NCBI RefSeq assembly: GCF_000236585.1
Contig: NC_017278.1
Coordinates: 1,364,001-1,428,000, forward strand
Length of the DNA stretch: 64,000 bases
Direction: 5' to 3'
Source: Thermus sp. CCB_US3_UF1
GTDB lineage: Bacteria; Deinococcota; Deinococci; Deinococcales; Thermaceae
Notes under the pieces: generated by a model
Database searches by the model: none
Seen by the model: only the letters and a program-made list of their open reading frames with translations
Told to the model about the DNA's origin: nothing
Made by a program: the position numbers and the translations under genes
Shown here: piece by piece, positions 56,192-64,000 of the stretch
How positions within the stretch are numbered: the stretch's first letter is position 1
How the letters are laid out: every line of letters starts with the position of its first letter

Positions 56192-57490
56192 CTCCCGGTC
56201 CAGGGCCGCCACCAGGTGGGCCAGCTCCTGGGCCAGGGCCTCGGCCCCCTCCTCGGCCTCCACCATGACCCGCACCACGGGCTCGGTGCCCGAGGGGCGG
56301 ACGTTGACCCGGCCCCTTCCCCCAAGCCGGGCCTCCGCCTCCTCCAGGGCCTCCTTCAGCCGGGGGTGGGCCATGACCTTGGCCTTGTCGGCCACGCGCA
56401 CGTTGAGGAGGACCTGGGGAAACATGGGCAGGGCCTGGTACCAGTCGGCCAGGTCCCCCCCCAGGGCCTTCAGGGCCTTGAGGGTGAGGAGGGCGGTGAG
56501 GAGGCCGTCCCCGGTGGTGTGGTGGCGGCGGAAGATCACGTGCCCCGAGGGCTCCCCGCCCAGGGAAAGGTCCTGCGCCTTGAGGGTTTCCAGGACGTAC
56601 CGGTCCCCCACCGCCGCCCGGTGGAAGGCGATGCCCCGTTCCTTCAGGGCCACCTCGAGGCCCATGTTGCTCATCACCGTCCCCACCACGCCCCGCTCCC
56701 CGTAGGCCAAAGCGGCCAGGTAGAGGATATGGTCCCCATGGAAGAGGCGGCCCTTGCGGTCCAGGAACTGCACCCGGTCCCCGTCCCCGTCAAAGGCGAT
56801 GCCCAGGTCCAGGCCCAGCTCCACCACAAAGCGGGCCAGGGCCTCAGGATGGGTGGAGCCGCACCCCTTGTTGATGTTCCGCCCGTCCGGGGTGTTGAAG
56901 AAGGCCATGACCTCGGCCCCCGCCCGCTGGAAGAGCTTGGGGCCCAGGCGGTAGGTGGCCCCGTGGGCCAGGTCCAGCCCCAGGCGCAGGCCCGTGAGGT
57001 CGGGGGCGTGGGCCAGGAGGAAGTCCAGGTACATGCGCTCGGCCTCGCGGAAATCCCCCACGGTGCCGATGCCCCGGGTGGGGTGGGCCTCCTCCAAGAG
57101 GGCCTCCACCTCCGCCTCGGCCTCGTCGGGGAGCTTCTCCCCCGTGGGGCCGAAGAACTTGATGCCGTTGTCCTGGTAGGGGTTGTGGCTGGCGGAGATC
57201 ATGGCCCCGGCGGTGGCCCCCAGGGCCTTGGTGAGGTAGGCCACCCCGGGGGTGGGCAGGACCCCCAGGTGCTCCACCCGCACCCCTTGGGAGAGGAGGC
57301 CCGCCGCCAGGGCCGCTTCCAGGAGGTCCGAGGACTCGCGGGTGTCCTTGGCCAGGAGGACCACGGGCCTAGCCTCCTGCTTGCGGAAGTAGGCCCCCGC
57401 CGCCTGGCCCAGTTTCAGGACGAACTCTGGGGTGAGGGGGGGCTTCCCCGCCTCCCCCCGCACCCCGTCGGTGCCGAAGTAGCGCCTCAT
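56189..57490 (-). CDS. glmM: Phosphoglucosamine mutase
   Basis: A 433-residue enzyme that converts glucosamine-6-phosphate to glucosamine-1-phosphate for UDP-GlcNAc and peptidoglycan. It starts RRYFGTDGVRGEAGKPPLT; the phosphorylated Ser is in ISASHNPYQDNGIKFF, the Mg site is FDGDGDRVQF, and NVRPSGTEPVVRVMVE binds the sugar phosphate. ATG 57490 is used because the upstream GTG overlaps the TATAGT -10. The same UDP-GlcNAc pool feeds bshA. Confidence 0.95.
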   Translation of the reverse strand: MRRYFGTDGVRGEAGKPPLTPEFVLKLGQAAGAYFRKQEARPVVLLAKDTRESSDLLEAALAAGLLSQGVRVEHLGVLPTPGVAYLTKALGATAGAMISASHNPYQDNGIKFFGPTGEKLPDEAEAEVEALLEEAHPTRGIGTVGDFREAERMYLDFLLAHAPDLTGLRLGLDLAHGATYRLGPKLFQRAGAEVMAFFNTPDGRNINKGCGSTHPEALARFVVELGLDLGIAFDGDGDRVQFLDRKGRLFHGDHILYLAALAYGERGVVGTVMSNMGLEVALKERGIAFHRAAVGDRYVLETLKAQDLSLGGEPSGHVIFRRHHTTGDGLLTALLTLKALKALGGDLADWYQALPMFPQVLLNVRVADKAKVMAHPRLKEALEEAEARLGGRGRVNVRPSGTEPVVRVMVEAEEGAEALAQELAHLVAALDRE

Positions 57491-57497
57491 CCGCCGC

Positions 57498-57503
57498 ACT
57501 ATA
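57498..57503 (-). promoter_or_regulatory. Candidate -10 element (TATAGT) of glmM
   Basis: TATAGT, 7 bases, ATG 57490. Confidence 0.5.
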
Positions 57504-57514
57504 CCAGGCCAGCC

Positions 57515-60016
57515 CTAGCCCTTGGCGGCAAGCCAGTCCTCCCCTATCCCCACCTCCACCTCGAGGGGCACGGCCAGGGGCCAGACCCCCTCCATCACCT
57601 CCCGGGCCAGGCGGGCCACCTCCTCGGCCCGCTCCTTGGGGGCCTCCAAGAGGAGCTCGTCGTGGACCTGAAGGAGCATCCGGGCCCCCACCCCTGGCAG
57701 CAGGGGGAAGAGCCTCACCATGGCCAGCTTCATCAGGTCGGCGGCGGTGCCCTGCACGGGCATGTTGAAGGCCATGCGCTCCGCTGCCTCCCGCACGCTC
57801 TTCACCCGGGCGTTGAGGTCGGGGACGTAGCGCCTTCGGCCAAAAAGGGTTTCCACGTACCCGCGCCTCCGCCCTTCCTCCAGGGTCTTTTCAATCCAGG
57901 CCCGCACCTTGGGGTAGCTTTGGAAGTAGCGCTCAATGAAGGCCACCGCCTCCTCGTAGGGGATGGCCAGCTCCCCGGAAAGGCGGTGGGCGGACATGCC
58001 GTAGAGAACCCCGAAGTTGATGGTCTTGGCCGCCCGGCGCATGAGGGGGTCCACGGCCTCGGGGGGCACGCCGAACATCCAGCTGGCCGTCTGGGTGTGG
58101 ATGTCCCGCCCCTCCTGGAAGACCCGGATCAGGTTCTCGTCCCCCGAGAGGTGGGCCAGGACCCTCAGCTCAATCTGGCTGTAGTCCAGGGCCACCAGGA
58201 CCCAGCCCTCCTCGGCCACGAAGGCCCGGCGGATCCGCTGCCCCAAGGGGGTGCGCACGGGGATGTTCTGCAGGTTGGGGTCGGAGCTGGAAAGCCGCCC
58301 CGTGGCCGTGGCCGTCTGGTTGAAGCGGGTGTGCAGGCGGCCCGTCCTGGGGTGGACCAGGGCGGGGAGGGGGTCAATGTAGGTGCTCTTGAGCTTGGTG
58401 AGCTCCCGGTACTCCAGGATGCGGGCCACGATGGGGTGGGCCTCCCGCAAAAGCTCCAGGACCTGGGCGCTGGTGGAGCGCTTCCCCGTCTTCTCGGTCT
58501 TGCCGATGGCGGGGAGGCCCAGCTCGTCAAAGAGCACCTTTTCCAGTTGGTCGCGGGAGTTCAGGTTGAAGGGGTGGCCCGCCAGGCGGAAGACCTCCTC
58601 CTCCAGGCGGCGCACCTCCCCCTCCACCTCTAGGGCCAGGGCCTGCAGGTAGGCCACGTCCAGCCGGACCCCCGTGGCCTCCATCCGGGCCAGGACCCGG
58701 GAAAGGGGCTTTTCCACCTCCTCGTAAAGCCAGCGGAGCCTCTCCTCCCCCTCGAGGCGGGCCCAGAGGGCGGCCTGGAGCCTTTCGGCAAGGAGGGCCC
58801 GCTCCCCGGCCTCCTCCGCCCACTCCCCCCCGTAGCGGCGGGCCACCCCCTCGGGGGAGGTGTTGGAGGGGTCCAGGAGGTAGGCGAGGAGCATGGGGTC
58901 GTCCCCCGGGGGGATCTCCAGCCCCTCCCGCAGGGCCAACACCGCCAGGTCCTTGGCCAAAAGCCCCCGCACCTCCCCCAGGGCCCTCAGCCCCGCCAGG
59001 GCCTCCGGGGCCCGGTGGACCCGGCCCTCCTGGGCGGCGGCCAGGGCCAGGAGGTCGGCCCACATGGGCTCGGGGCGGGAAAGCACATAGCCCACGAACG
59101 CCCCTGGGGGCGGGGGCCAGGGGGCCTCCTCCGCGGCCTTGGGGCCTTCCAGGAGGCCGAACTCGTGGAGGAGGCTGCCGAACTCCAGCCGCTCCAAAAA
59201 GGCCCTAAGCCCCTCCCGGTCGGGCTCCCGCCGCCCGGCGAAGTCCACCTCTAGGGGCAGGTCGGTGCGCACCCGGGCAAGGTCCTGGGATAGCCTTAGG
59301 TCCTCCAGGTGGGCCTGGATCTTCTCCCGGATGGAGGGGGGCTTGACCCGGTCCAGGTTCTTAAGGAGGTTTTCCAGGCTTCCCCACTCCTGGAGGAGTT
59401 TGGCCGCGGTCTTCTCCCCGATGCCCTTGACCCCGGGGAGGTTGTCGGAAGGGTCGCCGGAGAGGGCGCGGTAGTCCACCCATTGCTCGGGGCGTAGACC
59501 GTACTTTTCCCAAAGCCACTGGGGGGTGATGGTGTGGCCTTCGGGGTGCAGGATGGAAACCCGCTCGGAAAGGAGCTGGTAGAGGTCCCGGTCGGCGGTG
59601 AGGATGCGCACCTCGTACCCCTCCCCCTCGGCCCGCCTGGCCAGGGTGGCCAGGACGTCGTCGGCCTCGTACCCGGGGACCTCGAGGCGCACCAGGCCCA
59701 GGAGGTCCACCAGCTCCTTGATGAGGGAAAGCTGCCGGGGAAAGTCCTCCGGGGTGGGGGCCCGCCCCGCCTTGTAGGCCCCGTAGGCCTGGTGGCGGAA
59801 GGAGGGGGCCTTGGCGTCAAAGACCACGATAACCCCATCCCCGTCCCCCTTAACCTCTTTGAGGGCCTTGAGGAGGGCCTTGGCGAAGCCATAAACCCCC
59901 TGCACCGGCTCCCCGCGGCTGGTGGTGAGGCCCTTAAGGGCGAAGAAGGTGCGGTAGGCCAGGTGGTGGCCGTCCACCAGGAGGATCCGGCCCTTGGGCG
60001 CGAAAAGGGGCAGCAT
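57515..60016 (-). CDS. polA: DNA polymerase I (Taq-type)
   Basis: An 833-residue family A polymerase. The 5' nuclease domain covers about 1-290 (VFDAKAPSFRHQ, GYEADDVLATLA, SDNLPGVKGIGEKTA). The middle domain lacks the DxE exonuclease motifs, so there is no proofreading, as in Taq. The polymerase motifs are DYSQIELRVLAHLSGDENL (A), RRAAKTINFGVLYGMSAHR (O helix) and QVHDELLLE (C). It starts MLPLF, without the MRG of Taq; an ATG further upstream is followed at once by a stop. TAGAAT lies 7 bases before the start. Confidence 0.98.
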   Translation of the reverse strand: MLPLFAPKGRILLVDGHHLAYRTFFALKGLTTSRGEPVQGVYGFAKALLKALKEVKGDGDGVIVVFDAKAPSFRHQAYGAYKAGRAPTPEDFPRQLSLIKELVDLLGLVRLEVPGYEADDVLATLARRAEGEGYEVRILTADRDLYQLLSERVSILHPEGHTITPQWLWEKYGLRPEQWVDYRALSGDPSDNLPGVKGIGEKTAAKLLQEWGSLENLLKNLDRVKPPSIREKIQAHLEDLRLSQDLARVRTDLPLEVDFAGRREPDREGLRAFLERLEFGSLLHEFGLLEGPKAAEEAPWPPPPGAFVGYVLSRPEPMWADLLALAAAQEGRVHRAPEALAGLRALGEVRGLLAKDLAVLALREGLEIPPGDDPMLLAYLLDPSNTSPEGVARRYGGEWAEEAGERALLAERLQAALWARLEGEERLRWLYEEVEKPLSRVLARMEATGVRLDVAYLQALALEVEGEVRRLEEEVFRLAGHPFNLNSRDQLEKVLFDELGLPAIGKTEKTGKRSTSAQVLELLREAHPIVARILEYRELTKLKSTYIDPLPALVHPRTGRLHTRFNQTATATGRLSSSDPNLQNIPVRTPLGQRIRRAFVAEEGWVLVALDYSQIELRVLAHLSGDENLIRVFQEGRDIHTQTASWMFGVPPEAVDPLMRRAAKTINFGVLYGMSAHRLSGELAIPYEEAVAFIERYFQSYPKVRAWIEKTLEEGRRRGYVETLFGRRRYVPDLNARVKSVREAAERMAFNMPVQGTAADLMKLAMVRLFPLLPGVGARMLLQVHDELLLEAPKERAEEVARLAREVMEGVWPLAVPLEVEVGIGEDWLAAKG

Positions 60017-60019
60017 CCC

Positions 60020-60592
60020 TCACATTCTACGGGCCTGGCCGCGGGTGGCCTCCCCCACGGCCCGCACCAGGGCCTCGGCCTGGGAATGGGGGACGAGGAA
60101 GGTGAGGAGCACCCCTTCGGGGGCGTAGGCCTCCGCCACCTCTAGGCCCCGCAGCACCCCGTAGGCCCGGCCCACCTGGGCAAAGGGCACCAGGAGGCGC
60201 ACGGCCACCCGCTCCACCAGGGGCACCTTGGGGGCCTGCCGCAAGGCCTCCGCCGCCACCCCGGCGTAGGCCCGCACCAGCCCCCCGGCCCCCAGCTTGA
60301 CCCCGCCGAAGTAGCGCACCACCAGGACCGCCACCCGGTCCAGGCTCTGGGCCTCTATGGCCTGCAGGACGGGCCGGCCCGCGGTGCCCGCGGGCTCGCC
60401 GTCGTCGCTAAAGCGGCTTCGAGGACCCAGCTTGTAGGCGTAGACGTTGTGGGTGGCCTCCGGCTTTCGGTGCCTTTGCAGGAAGGCCAGGGCCTCCTCC
60501 TCCGAGGCCACGGGGGCCACCTTGGCCAGGAAGCGGCTTTTCTGGATCAGCTTCTGGACCTCCCAAGGGGCGGCCAGGGTGAAGCGGGCCAC
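60020..60592 (-). CDS. IMPACT/YigZ family protein
   Basis: A 190-residue protein of the YigZ/IMPACT family. The N-terminal domain has KSRFLAKVAPVASEEEALAFL, then YKLGPRSRFSDDGEPAGTAGRPVL and VVRYFGGVKLGAGGLVRAY, all characteristic. The C-terminal ferredoxin-like domain follows. The role in bacteria is unclear; the eukaryotic relative affects translation control. GTG 60592 follows the aroE stop by three bases. Confidence 0.9.
   Translation of the reverse strand: MARFTLAAPWEVQKLIQKSRFLAKVAPVASEEEALAFLQRHRKPEATHNVYAYKLGPRSRFSDDGEPAGTAGRPVLQAIEAQSLDRVAVLVVRYFGGVKLGAGGLVRAYAGVAAEALRQAPKVPLVERVAVRLLVPFAQVGRAYGVLRGLEVAEAYAPEGVLLTFLVPHSQAEALVRAVGEATRGQARRM
60024..60029 (-). promoter_or_regulatory. 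Candidate -10 element (TAGAAT) of polA
   Basis: TAGAAT, 7 bases (GTGAGGG), ATG 60016; within the last codons of the IMPACT gene. Confidence 0.5.
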
Positions 60593-60595
60593 GGC

Positions 60596-61390
60596 CTAGT
60601 CCTCCCCCAGGGCCTTCAGGGCCACCCGCTCCATCCCGGCAGCGTCGGGCAGGAGGCCGGTCCAGATGCGGAAGGCCAGGGCCCCCTGCCAGGCCAGCAT
60701 GGGAAGCCCGGTCTGGACCTTCAGGCCCCGGGCCCTGGCCTCCCTGAGGAAGCGGGTCCACAAGGGGCGGTAGACCAGGTCCACCGCCGCCCCCTCCTGG
60801 GGGAAGAGCTCCGGGGGCAGGGGGGTGGCCTCGGGGTCTCCGAGGCCCACGGAGGTGGCGTTCACCAGGAGGCGGGCCTCTGGGGCCCGCTCCAGGGGGA
60901 CCGCCTCCAGGCCAAGGGCTTCCGCCAGGGCCTGGGCCCTCTCCGGGGTGCGGTTCCAGACCCAGACCCTTAGCCCCGCCCCCTTGAGGGCGTAGGCCAC
61001 GGCCCGGGCCGCCCCCCCCGCCCCCAGGACCAGGGCGGGGCCAACCAGGGGGATGCCCCCGGCCCGGAGGGCGGCCAGGAACCCTGGGGCGTCGGTGTTG
61101 AAGCCGAAGAGCCTGCCCTCCAGGGAGAGCACGGTGTTCACCGCCCCCATGGCCCGGGCCTCCGGGGCCACCCAGTCCAGAAGGGGCAGGGCCGCCTCCT
61201 TGAGGGGCAGGGTGAGGTTCACCCCGCGGAAGCCCTGCCGTACCTGGGCAAGCCGCTCGGGAAGGGCCTCCAAGGGGGTTTCCCAGGCCTCGTACCGCCC
61301 GGGAAGCCCCAGGCTCTCCAGGGCGTAGCGGTGCATGGCGGGGGAAAGGGAGTGGGCCACGGGATGGCCCAGCACGGCCAGGCGCAGCAT
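60596..61390 (-). CDS. aroE: Shikimate dehydrogenase
   Basis: A 264-residue NADP-dependent enzyme of aromatic amino acid synthesis (3-dehydroshikimate to shikimate). It begins MLRLAVLGHPVAHSLSPAMH, has the catalytic Lys in NLTLPLKEAAL, the Asp in GFNTDAPGF, the cofactor motif GAGGAARAV and NRTPERA (NADP-specific). ATG 61390 matches known Thermus AroE and lies 7 bases after a TATCCT. Confidence 0.95.
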   Translation of the reverse strand: MLRLAVLGHPVAHSLSPAMHRYALESLGLPGRYEAWETPLEALPERLAQVRQGFRGVNLTLPLKEAALPLLDWVAPEARAMGAVNTVLSLEGRLFGFNTDAPGFLAALRAGGIPLVGPALVLGAGGAARAVAYALKGAGLRVWVWNRTPERAQALAEALGLEAVPLERAPEARLLVNATSVGLGDPEATPLPPELFPQEGAAVDLVYRPLWTRFLREARARGLKVQTGLPMLAWQGALAFRIWTGLLPDAAGMERVALKALGED

Positions 61391-61396
61391 CCTTTC

Positions 61397-61402
61397 CAGG
61401 AT
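61397..61402 (-). promoter_or_regulatory. Candidate -10 element (TATCCT) of aroE
   Basis: TATCCT, then GGAAAGG, then ATG 61390. Confidence 0.45.
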
Positions 61403-61439
61403 ACCGTGCCCTAAGCCCCTCTTCCCCGGCAAAGCCTTA

Positions 61440-61445
61440 TAGAAT
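61440..61445 (+). promoter_or_regulatory. Candidate -10 element (TAGAAT) of nfeD
   Basis: TAGAAT overlaps the in-frame ATG at 61444 and lies 7 bases before GTG 61453, the same hexamer and spacing as polA. This moves the start to 61453. Confidence 0.5.
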
Positions 61446-61452
61446 GAGGGCG

Positions 61453-62712
61453 GTGAAAAGGCTCCTCGCCCTCTGGTTCCTCCTGGCCCTGGCCTGGGGC
61501 AAGACCTACCTGGTCCCCATCCAGGGGGAGATTGACCCGGCCCTGGCGGTCTTTGTGGAACAGGCCCTCTCCCGGGCAGAACGGGAAGGGGCGAGCGCCG
61601 TGGCCTTCCTCATAGATACCCCGGGGGGCCGGGTGGACGCCGCCATCCGCATCTCCGACCGCATCCTCCAGACCCCCTTGCCCACCCTGGCCGTGGTGCA
61701 AAACGCCTTCTCCGCCGGGGCCCTGATTGCCCTTTCCTGCCGCCAGATCGCCATGCTGCCCGGCTCGGAGATCGGGGCGGCCCTGCCCGTGGTGGCCCCG
61801 CCCCTGGGCCAGCCCCAGGCGGCGGACCAGAAGGTGATCTCCGCCCTCAAGGGCAAGTTCCGCGCGGTGGCCGAGGCCCGGGGGCGGCCCGTGGAGCTGG
61901 CCGAGGCCATGGTGGACCCGGCCAAGGAGATCCCCGGCCTCTCGGCCAAGGGGGAGCCCCTCACCCTCTCCGCGGACAAGGCGGTGGAGCTCAAGGTGGC
62001 GGACTTCCGCGCGGCCAGCCTGCCCGAGGCCCTGCGCCAGGCGGGCCTGAGCCCGGAGACGGAGCGCCTCGAGCCCGGCCCCCGGGTCCAGGTGGCCCGT
62101 TTCCTCACCAGCTCCACCGTGGCCGGCCTCCTCCTGGCCCTGGGGCTTCTCCTCTTGCTCCTGGAGCTCTTCACCCCCGGCTTTGGGGTCATGGGGGCCC
62201 TGGGCTTGGCCTTCTTGGCCCTCTACTTCGCTGGGGGTTGGCTGGCGGGGCTTTCTGGGGCCTTTGAGCTCCTCCTCTTCTTCCTGGGGGTGGCCCTCCT
62301 GCTGGCCGAGGCCTTCCTCTTCCCCGGCTTCGGCCTGGCCGGGGCCCTGGGGGTGGGGGCCATCCTGGCCTCGGTCTACTTCACCTTTGGGGAGAACGCC
62401 CTGGTGGTGATCGCCATCGCGGTGATCGCCCTGGGCCTAGGGCTTCTTCTCGTTTTCCGCTTCCTGCCCAGGACCCGCCCGGCCAGGGCCTTGGTGCTGG
62501 AGAGCGCCATCTCCGAGCACGCCACGGAGGAGGCGGTGGCCGTGGGTTCGGTGGGCACCGCCCTCACCGACCTGAGGCCGGGGGGCGTGGCCCGCTTTGG
62601 CGGGCGGCGCGTGGACGTGGTGGCCAACCGGGGCTTCATCCCCAAGGGCACCCCCATCCGGGTGGTGGAGGTGCGGGGGCCCACGGTGCTGGTGGAGGCA
62701 TTGGAGGAATAG
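61453..62712 (+). CDS. NfeD long-form membrane serine protease
   Basis: A 419-residue protein with a signal peptide ([16 protein letters not shown]), a ClpP-like protease domain ([14 protein letters not shown]; catalytic Ser in [12 protein letters not shown]; likely Lys in DQKVISAL), four or five membrane helices (about 205-345) and a C-terminal OB-fold domain ([21 protein letters not shown]). It is paired with the downstream flotillin, as usual for NfeD-SPFH operons, and probably processes membrane proteins in those domains. Confidence 0.9.
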   Translation: MKRLLALWFLLALAWGKTYLVPIQGEIDPALAVFVEQALSRAEREGASAVAFLIDTPGGRVDAAIRISDRILQTPLPTLAVVQNAFSAGALIALSCRQIAMLPGSEIGAALPVVAPPLGQPQAADQKVISALKGKFRAVAEARGRPVELAEAMVDPAKEIPGLSAKGEPLTLSADKAVELKVADFRAASLPEALRQAGLSPETERLEPGPRVQVARFLTSSTVAGLLLALGLLLLLLELFTPGFGVMGALGLAFLALYFAGGWLAGLSGAFELLLFFLGVALLLAEAFLFPGFGLAGALGVGAILASVYFTFGENALVVIAIAVIALGLGLLLVFRFLPRTRPARALVLESAISEHATEEAVAVGSVGTALTDLRPGGVARFGGRRVDVVANRGFIPKGTPIRVVEVRGPTVLVEALEE

Positions 62713-62714
62713 GT

Positions 62715-63692
62715 ATGGAAGGACTCGGTGTGCTCTTTTTGGCCTTTATCGTTCTCATCCTGGTGTTTCTCTTCTTCAGCTTCATCCCCGTGGGCCTGTG
62801 GATCTCCGCCTGGGCCGCGGGGGTGCGGGTACCCCTCCTGACCCTGGTGGCCATGCGCCTAAGGCGCGTCCCCCCGGCCAGGATCATCTACCCCCTCATC
62901 AAGGCCACCAAGGCCGGGCTGGACGTGCGGCTGGACCGCCTCGAGGCCCACTACCTGGCGGGGGGGAATGTGGACCGGGTGGTGGACGCCCTGATCGCCG
63001 CCGACAAGGCGGGCATCAAGCTCACCTTTGACCGGGCGGCGGCCATTGACCTGGCGGGGCGGGACGTGCTGGAAGCGGTGCGGGTTTCCGTGAACCCCAA
63101 GGTGATCCAGACCCCCATGGTGGCCGCGGTGGCCAAGGACGGGATCCAGCTTTTGGCCACGGCCCGGGTGACGGTGCGGGCCAACATCGACCGCCTGGTG
63201 GGCGGGGCCGGGGAGGAGACCATCATCGCCCGGGTAGGCGAGGGCATCGTGACCACCATCGGCTCCGCCCTCTCCCACAAGGAAGTGCTGGAAAACCCCG
63301 ACCGCATCTCCAAAACGGTCCTGGAAAAGGGGCTGGACGCGGGCACCGCCTTTGAGATCCTTTCCGTGGACATCGCCGACGTGGACGTGGGCAAGAACAT
63401 CGGGGCCCAGCTGCAGATCGACCAGGCGGAGGCCGACAAGAAGATCGCCCAGGCCAAGGCGGAGGAACGCCGGGCCATGGCCGTGGCCGCGGAGCAGGAA
63501 AACCGGGCCCTGGTGGAGGCCATGCGGGCCAAGCTGGTGGAGGCCCAGGCCCAGGTGCCCCTGGCCCTGGCCGAGGCCCTGCGGGAGGGGAACCTGGGGG
63601 TTATGGACTACTACCGCCTGAAGAACATCGAGGCCGACACGGACATGCGGGAGTCCATCAGCCGGGCGGCCAAGCCCGAGGGTGAGGAATGA
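62715..63692 (+). CDS. floA: Flotillin-like protein FloA
   Basis: A 325-residue SPFH-domain protein. It has an N-terminal hydrophobic hairpin ([22 protein letters not shown]), the conserved [21 protein letters not shown], and a C-terminal Ala/Glu-rich coiled coil ([21 protein letters not shown]). It oligomerises into functional membrane microdomains. It starts two bases after nfeD and ends in ATGA with the next gene. Confidence 0.92.
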   Translation: MEGLGVLFLAFIVLILVFLFFSFIPVGLWISAWAAGVRVPLLTLVAMRLRRVPPARIIYPLIKATKAGLDVRLDRLEAHYLAGGNVDRVVDALIAADKAGIKLTFDRAAAIDLAGRDVLEAVRVSVNPKVIQTPMVAAVAKDGIQLLATARVTVRANIDRLVGGAGEETIIARVGEGIVTTIGSALSHKEVLENPDRISKTVLEKGLDAGTAFEILSVDIADVDVGKNIGAQLQIDQAEADKKIAQAKAEERRAMAVAAEQENRALVEAMRAKLVEAQAQVPLALAEALREGNLGVMDYYRLKNIEADTDMRESISRAAKPEGEE

Positions 63693-64000
63693 GCCTGGAC
63701 GACCTCCTGGGCCTCCTCTTCCTCCTCTTCTTCATCGTGATCCCCGCCCTTCAGGGCCTGACGCGGAAACCCCCCCCTGTCCCCCCGGGCTTCCCCGAGG
63801 ACCTGCCCCCCCCCGAGGCCCCGCCCCGCCCCCGGCCCAAGGCCCGGCCCAAAGCCAAGCCCAAACCCGCCCCACCCCCTCCCCCACCCGCCCCAGGCCG
63901 GGAGGGGGATAGCCTGGAGCGGCTGCCAAGCCCAGAGCGGACCCCCCTCGAGGTCCGCTTCCGGGAAACGCCTCCCGAGGAAGCCCCTCCCAAGGCCCGG
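63689..64000 (+). CDS. Membrane-anchored Pro-rich protein, cut by window end
   Basis: ATG 63689 overlaps the floA stop (ATGA). The 104 codons present encode one N-terminal membrane helix ([19 protein letters not shown]) and then a Pro/Lys/Arg-rich, disordered cytosolic stretch ([18 protein letters not shown]). The position after nfeD-floA suggests a third component of the same membrane domain system. No family recognised; the 3' end is missing. Confidence 0.75.
   Translation, partial: MSLDDLLGLLFLLFFIVIPALQGLTRKPPPVPPGFPEDLPPPEAPPRPRPKARPKAKPKPAPPPPPPAPGREGDSLERLPSPERTPLEVRFRETPPEEAPPKAR

Overview
The window is a GC-rich (roughly two-thirds G+C) bacterial chromosome segment from a Thermus species. 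The assignment rests on a full-length DNA polymerase I that is Taq-like over its whole length (57515-60016), a cytochrome ba3 oxidase locus with the 34-residue CbaD subunit, Thermus-type L-lactate dehydrogenase, RbfA and AroE, and a CRISPR repeat ending in the Thermus type III handle ATTGCGAC. I see no rRNA, tRNA, insertion sequence or prophage. The genome is very compact: most genes abut or overlap.

Layout. 1-4969: the start of hslV, a MoxR-type AAA+/VWA pair with a small downstream gene, a secreted protein, and bshA (bacillithiol). 4966-13663: lon, a DUF1517 protein, ldh, an esterase, a TerC-type membrane protein with a suspicious 5' end, a methyltransferase, and a membrane Fe-S oxidoreductase of the EtfD type. 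13642-18170: a housekeeping cluster read leftward (efp, accB, accC, asp23-type gene, nusB, folD, YuiD-type gene). 18167-23503: an unknown gene, a 54-residue membrane protein, a secreted hydrolase, speB, an M20 peptidase, and the polarity switch mglB-mglA. 23678-27686: ba3 oxidase (cbaD, cbaB, cbaA) with two downstream membrane genes. 27749-32452: rpsO, pnp, RNase J and a universal stress protein. 32437-36274: a leftward operon with a P-type Ca2+-ATPase, a CBS protein and a CaCA exchanger. 36344-39306: redoxin, galE-type epimerase, argH-type lyase. 39389-45968: a LIV-type ABC importer operon containing an acyl-CoA synthetase. 45965-50588: plsY, sufE, an SDR, coaE, an HD nucleotidyltransferase and a MEMO protein. 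50650-51950: a 13-repeat CRISPR array and its leader, without cas genes. 52006-61390: rnr, an aminotransferase, a thioesterase, rbfA, glmM, polA, an IMPACT protein and aroE, all leftward. 61453-64000: nfeD, floA and a Pro-rich protein cut by the window end.

The recurring structural theme is minimal gene boundaries. Many genes have a TANNNT-like -10 element 6-9 bases before the start codon, which predicts leaderless mRNAs and fixes several starts. In five places the stop codon of one gene supplies the first half of the next gene's -10. Five convergent pairs share a 4-base stop-codon overlap (CTAG, TTAA or TTAG). Divergent pairs have overlapping -10 elements or even overlapping coding 5' ends.

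The strongest candidates for new biology are the importer/acyl-CoA ligase operon with a palindrome over its promoter, the Ca2+-ATPase/CBS/exchanger operon, the cas-less array with type III-compatible repeats, an enriched CCTCGAGG octamer, and the interlocked promoters. All functional calls come from reading the translations; no database search was run.
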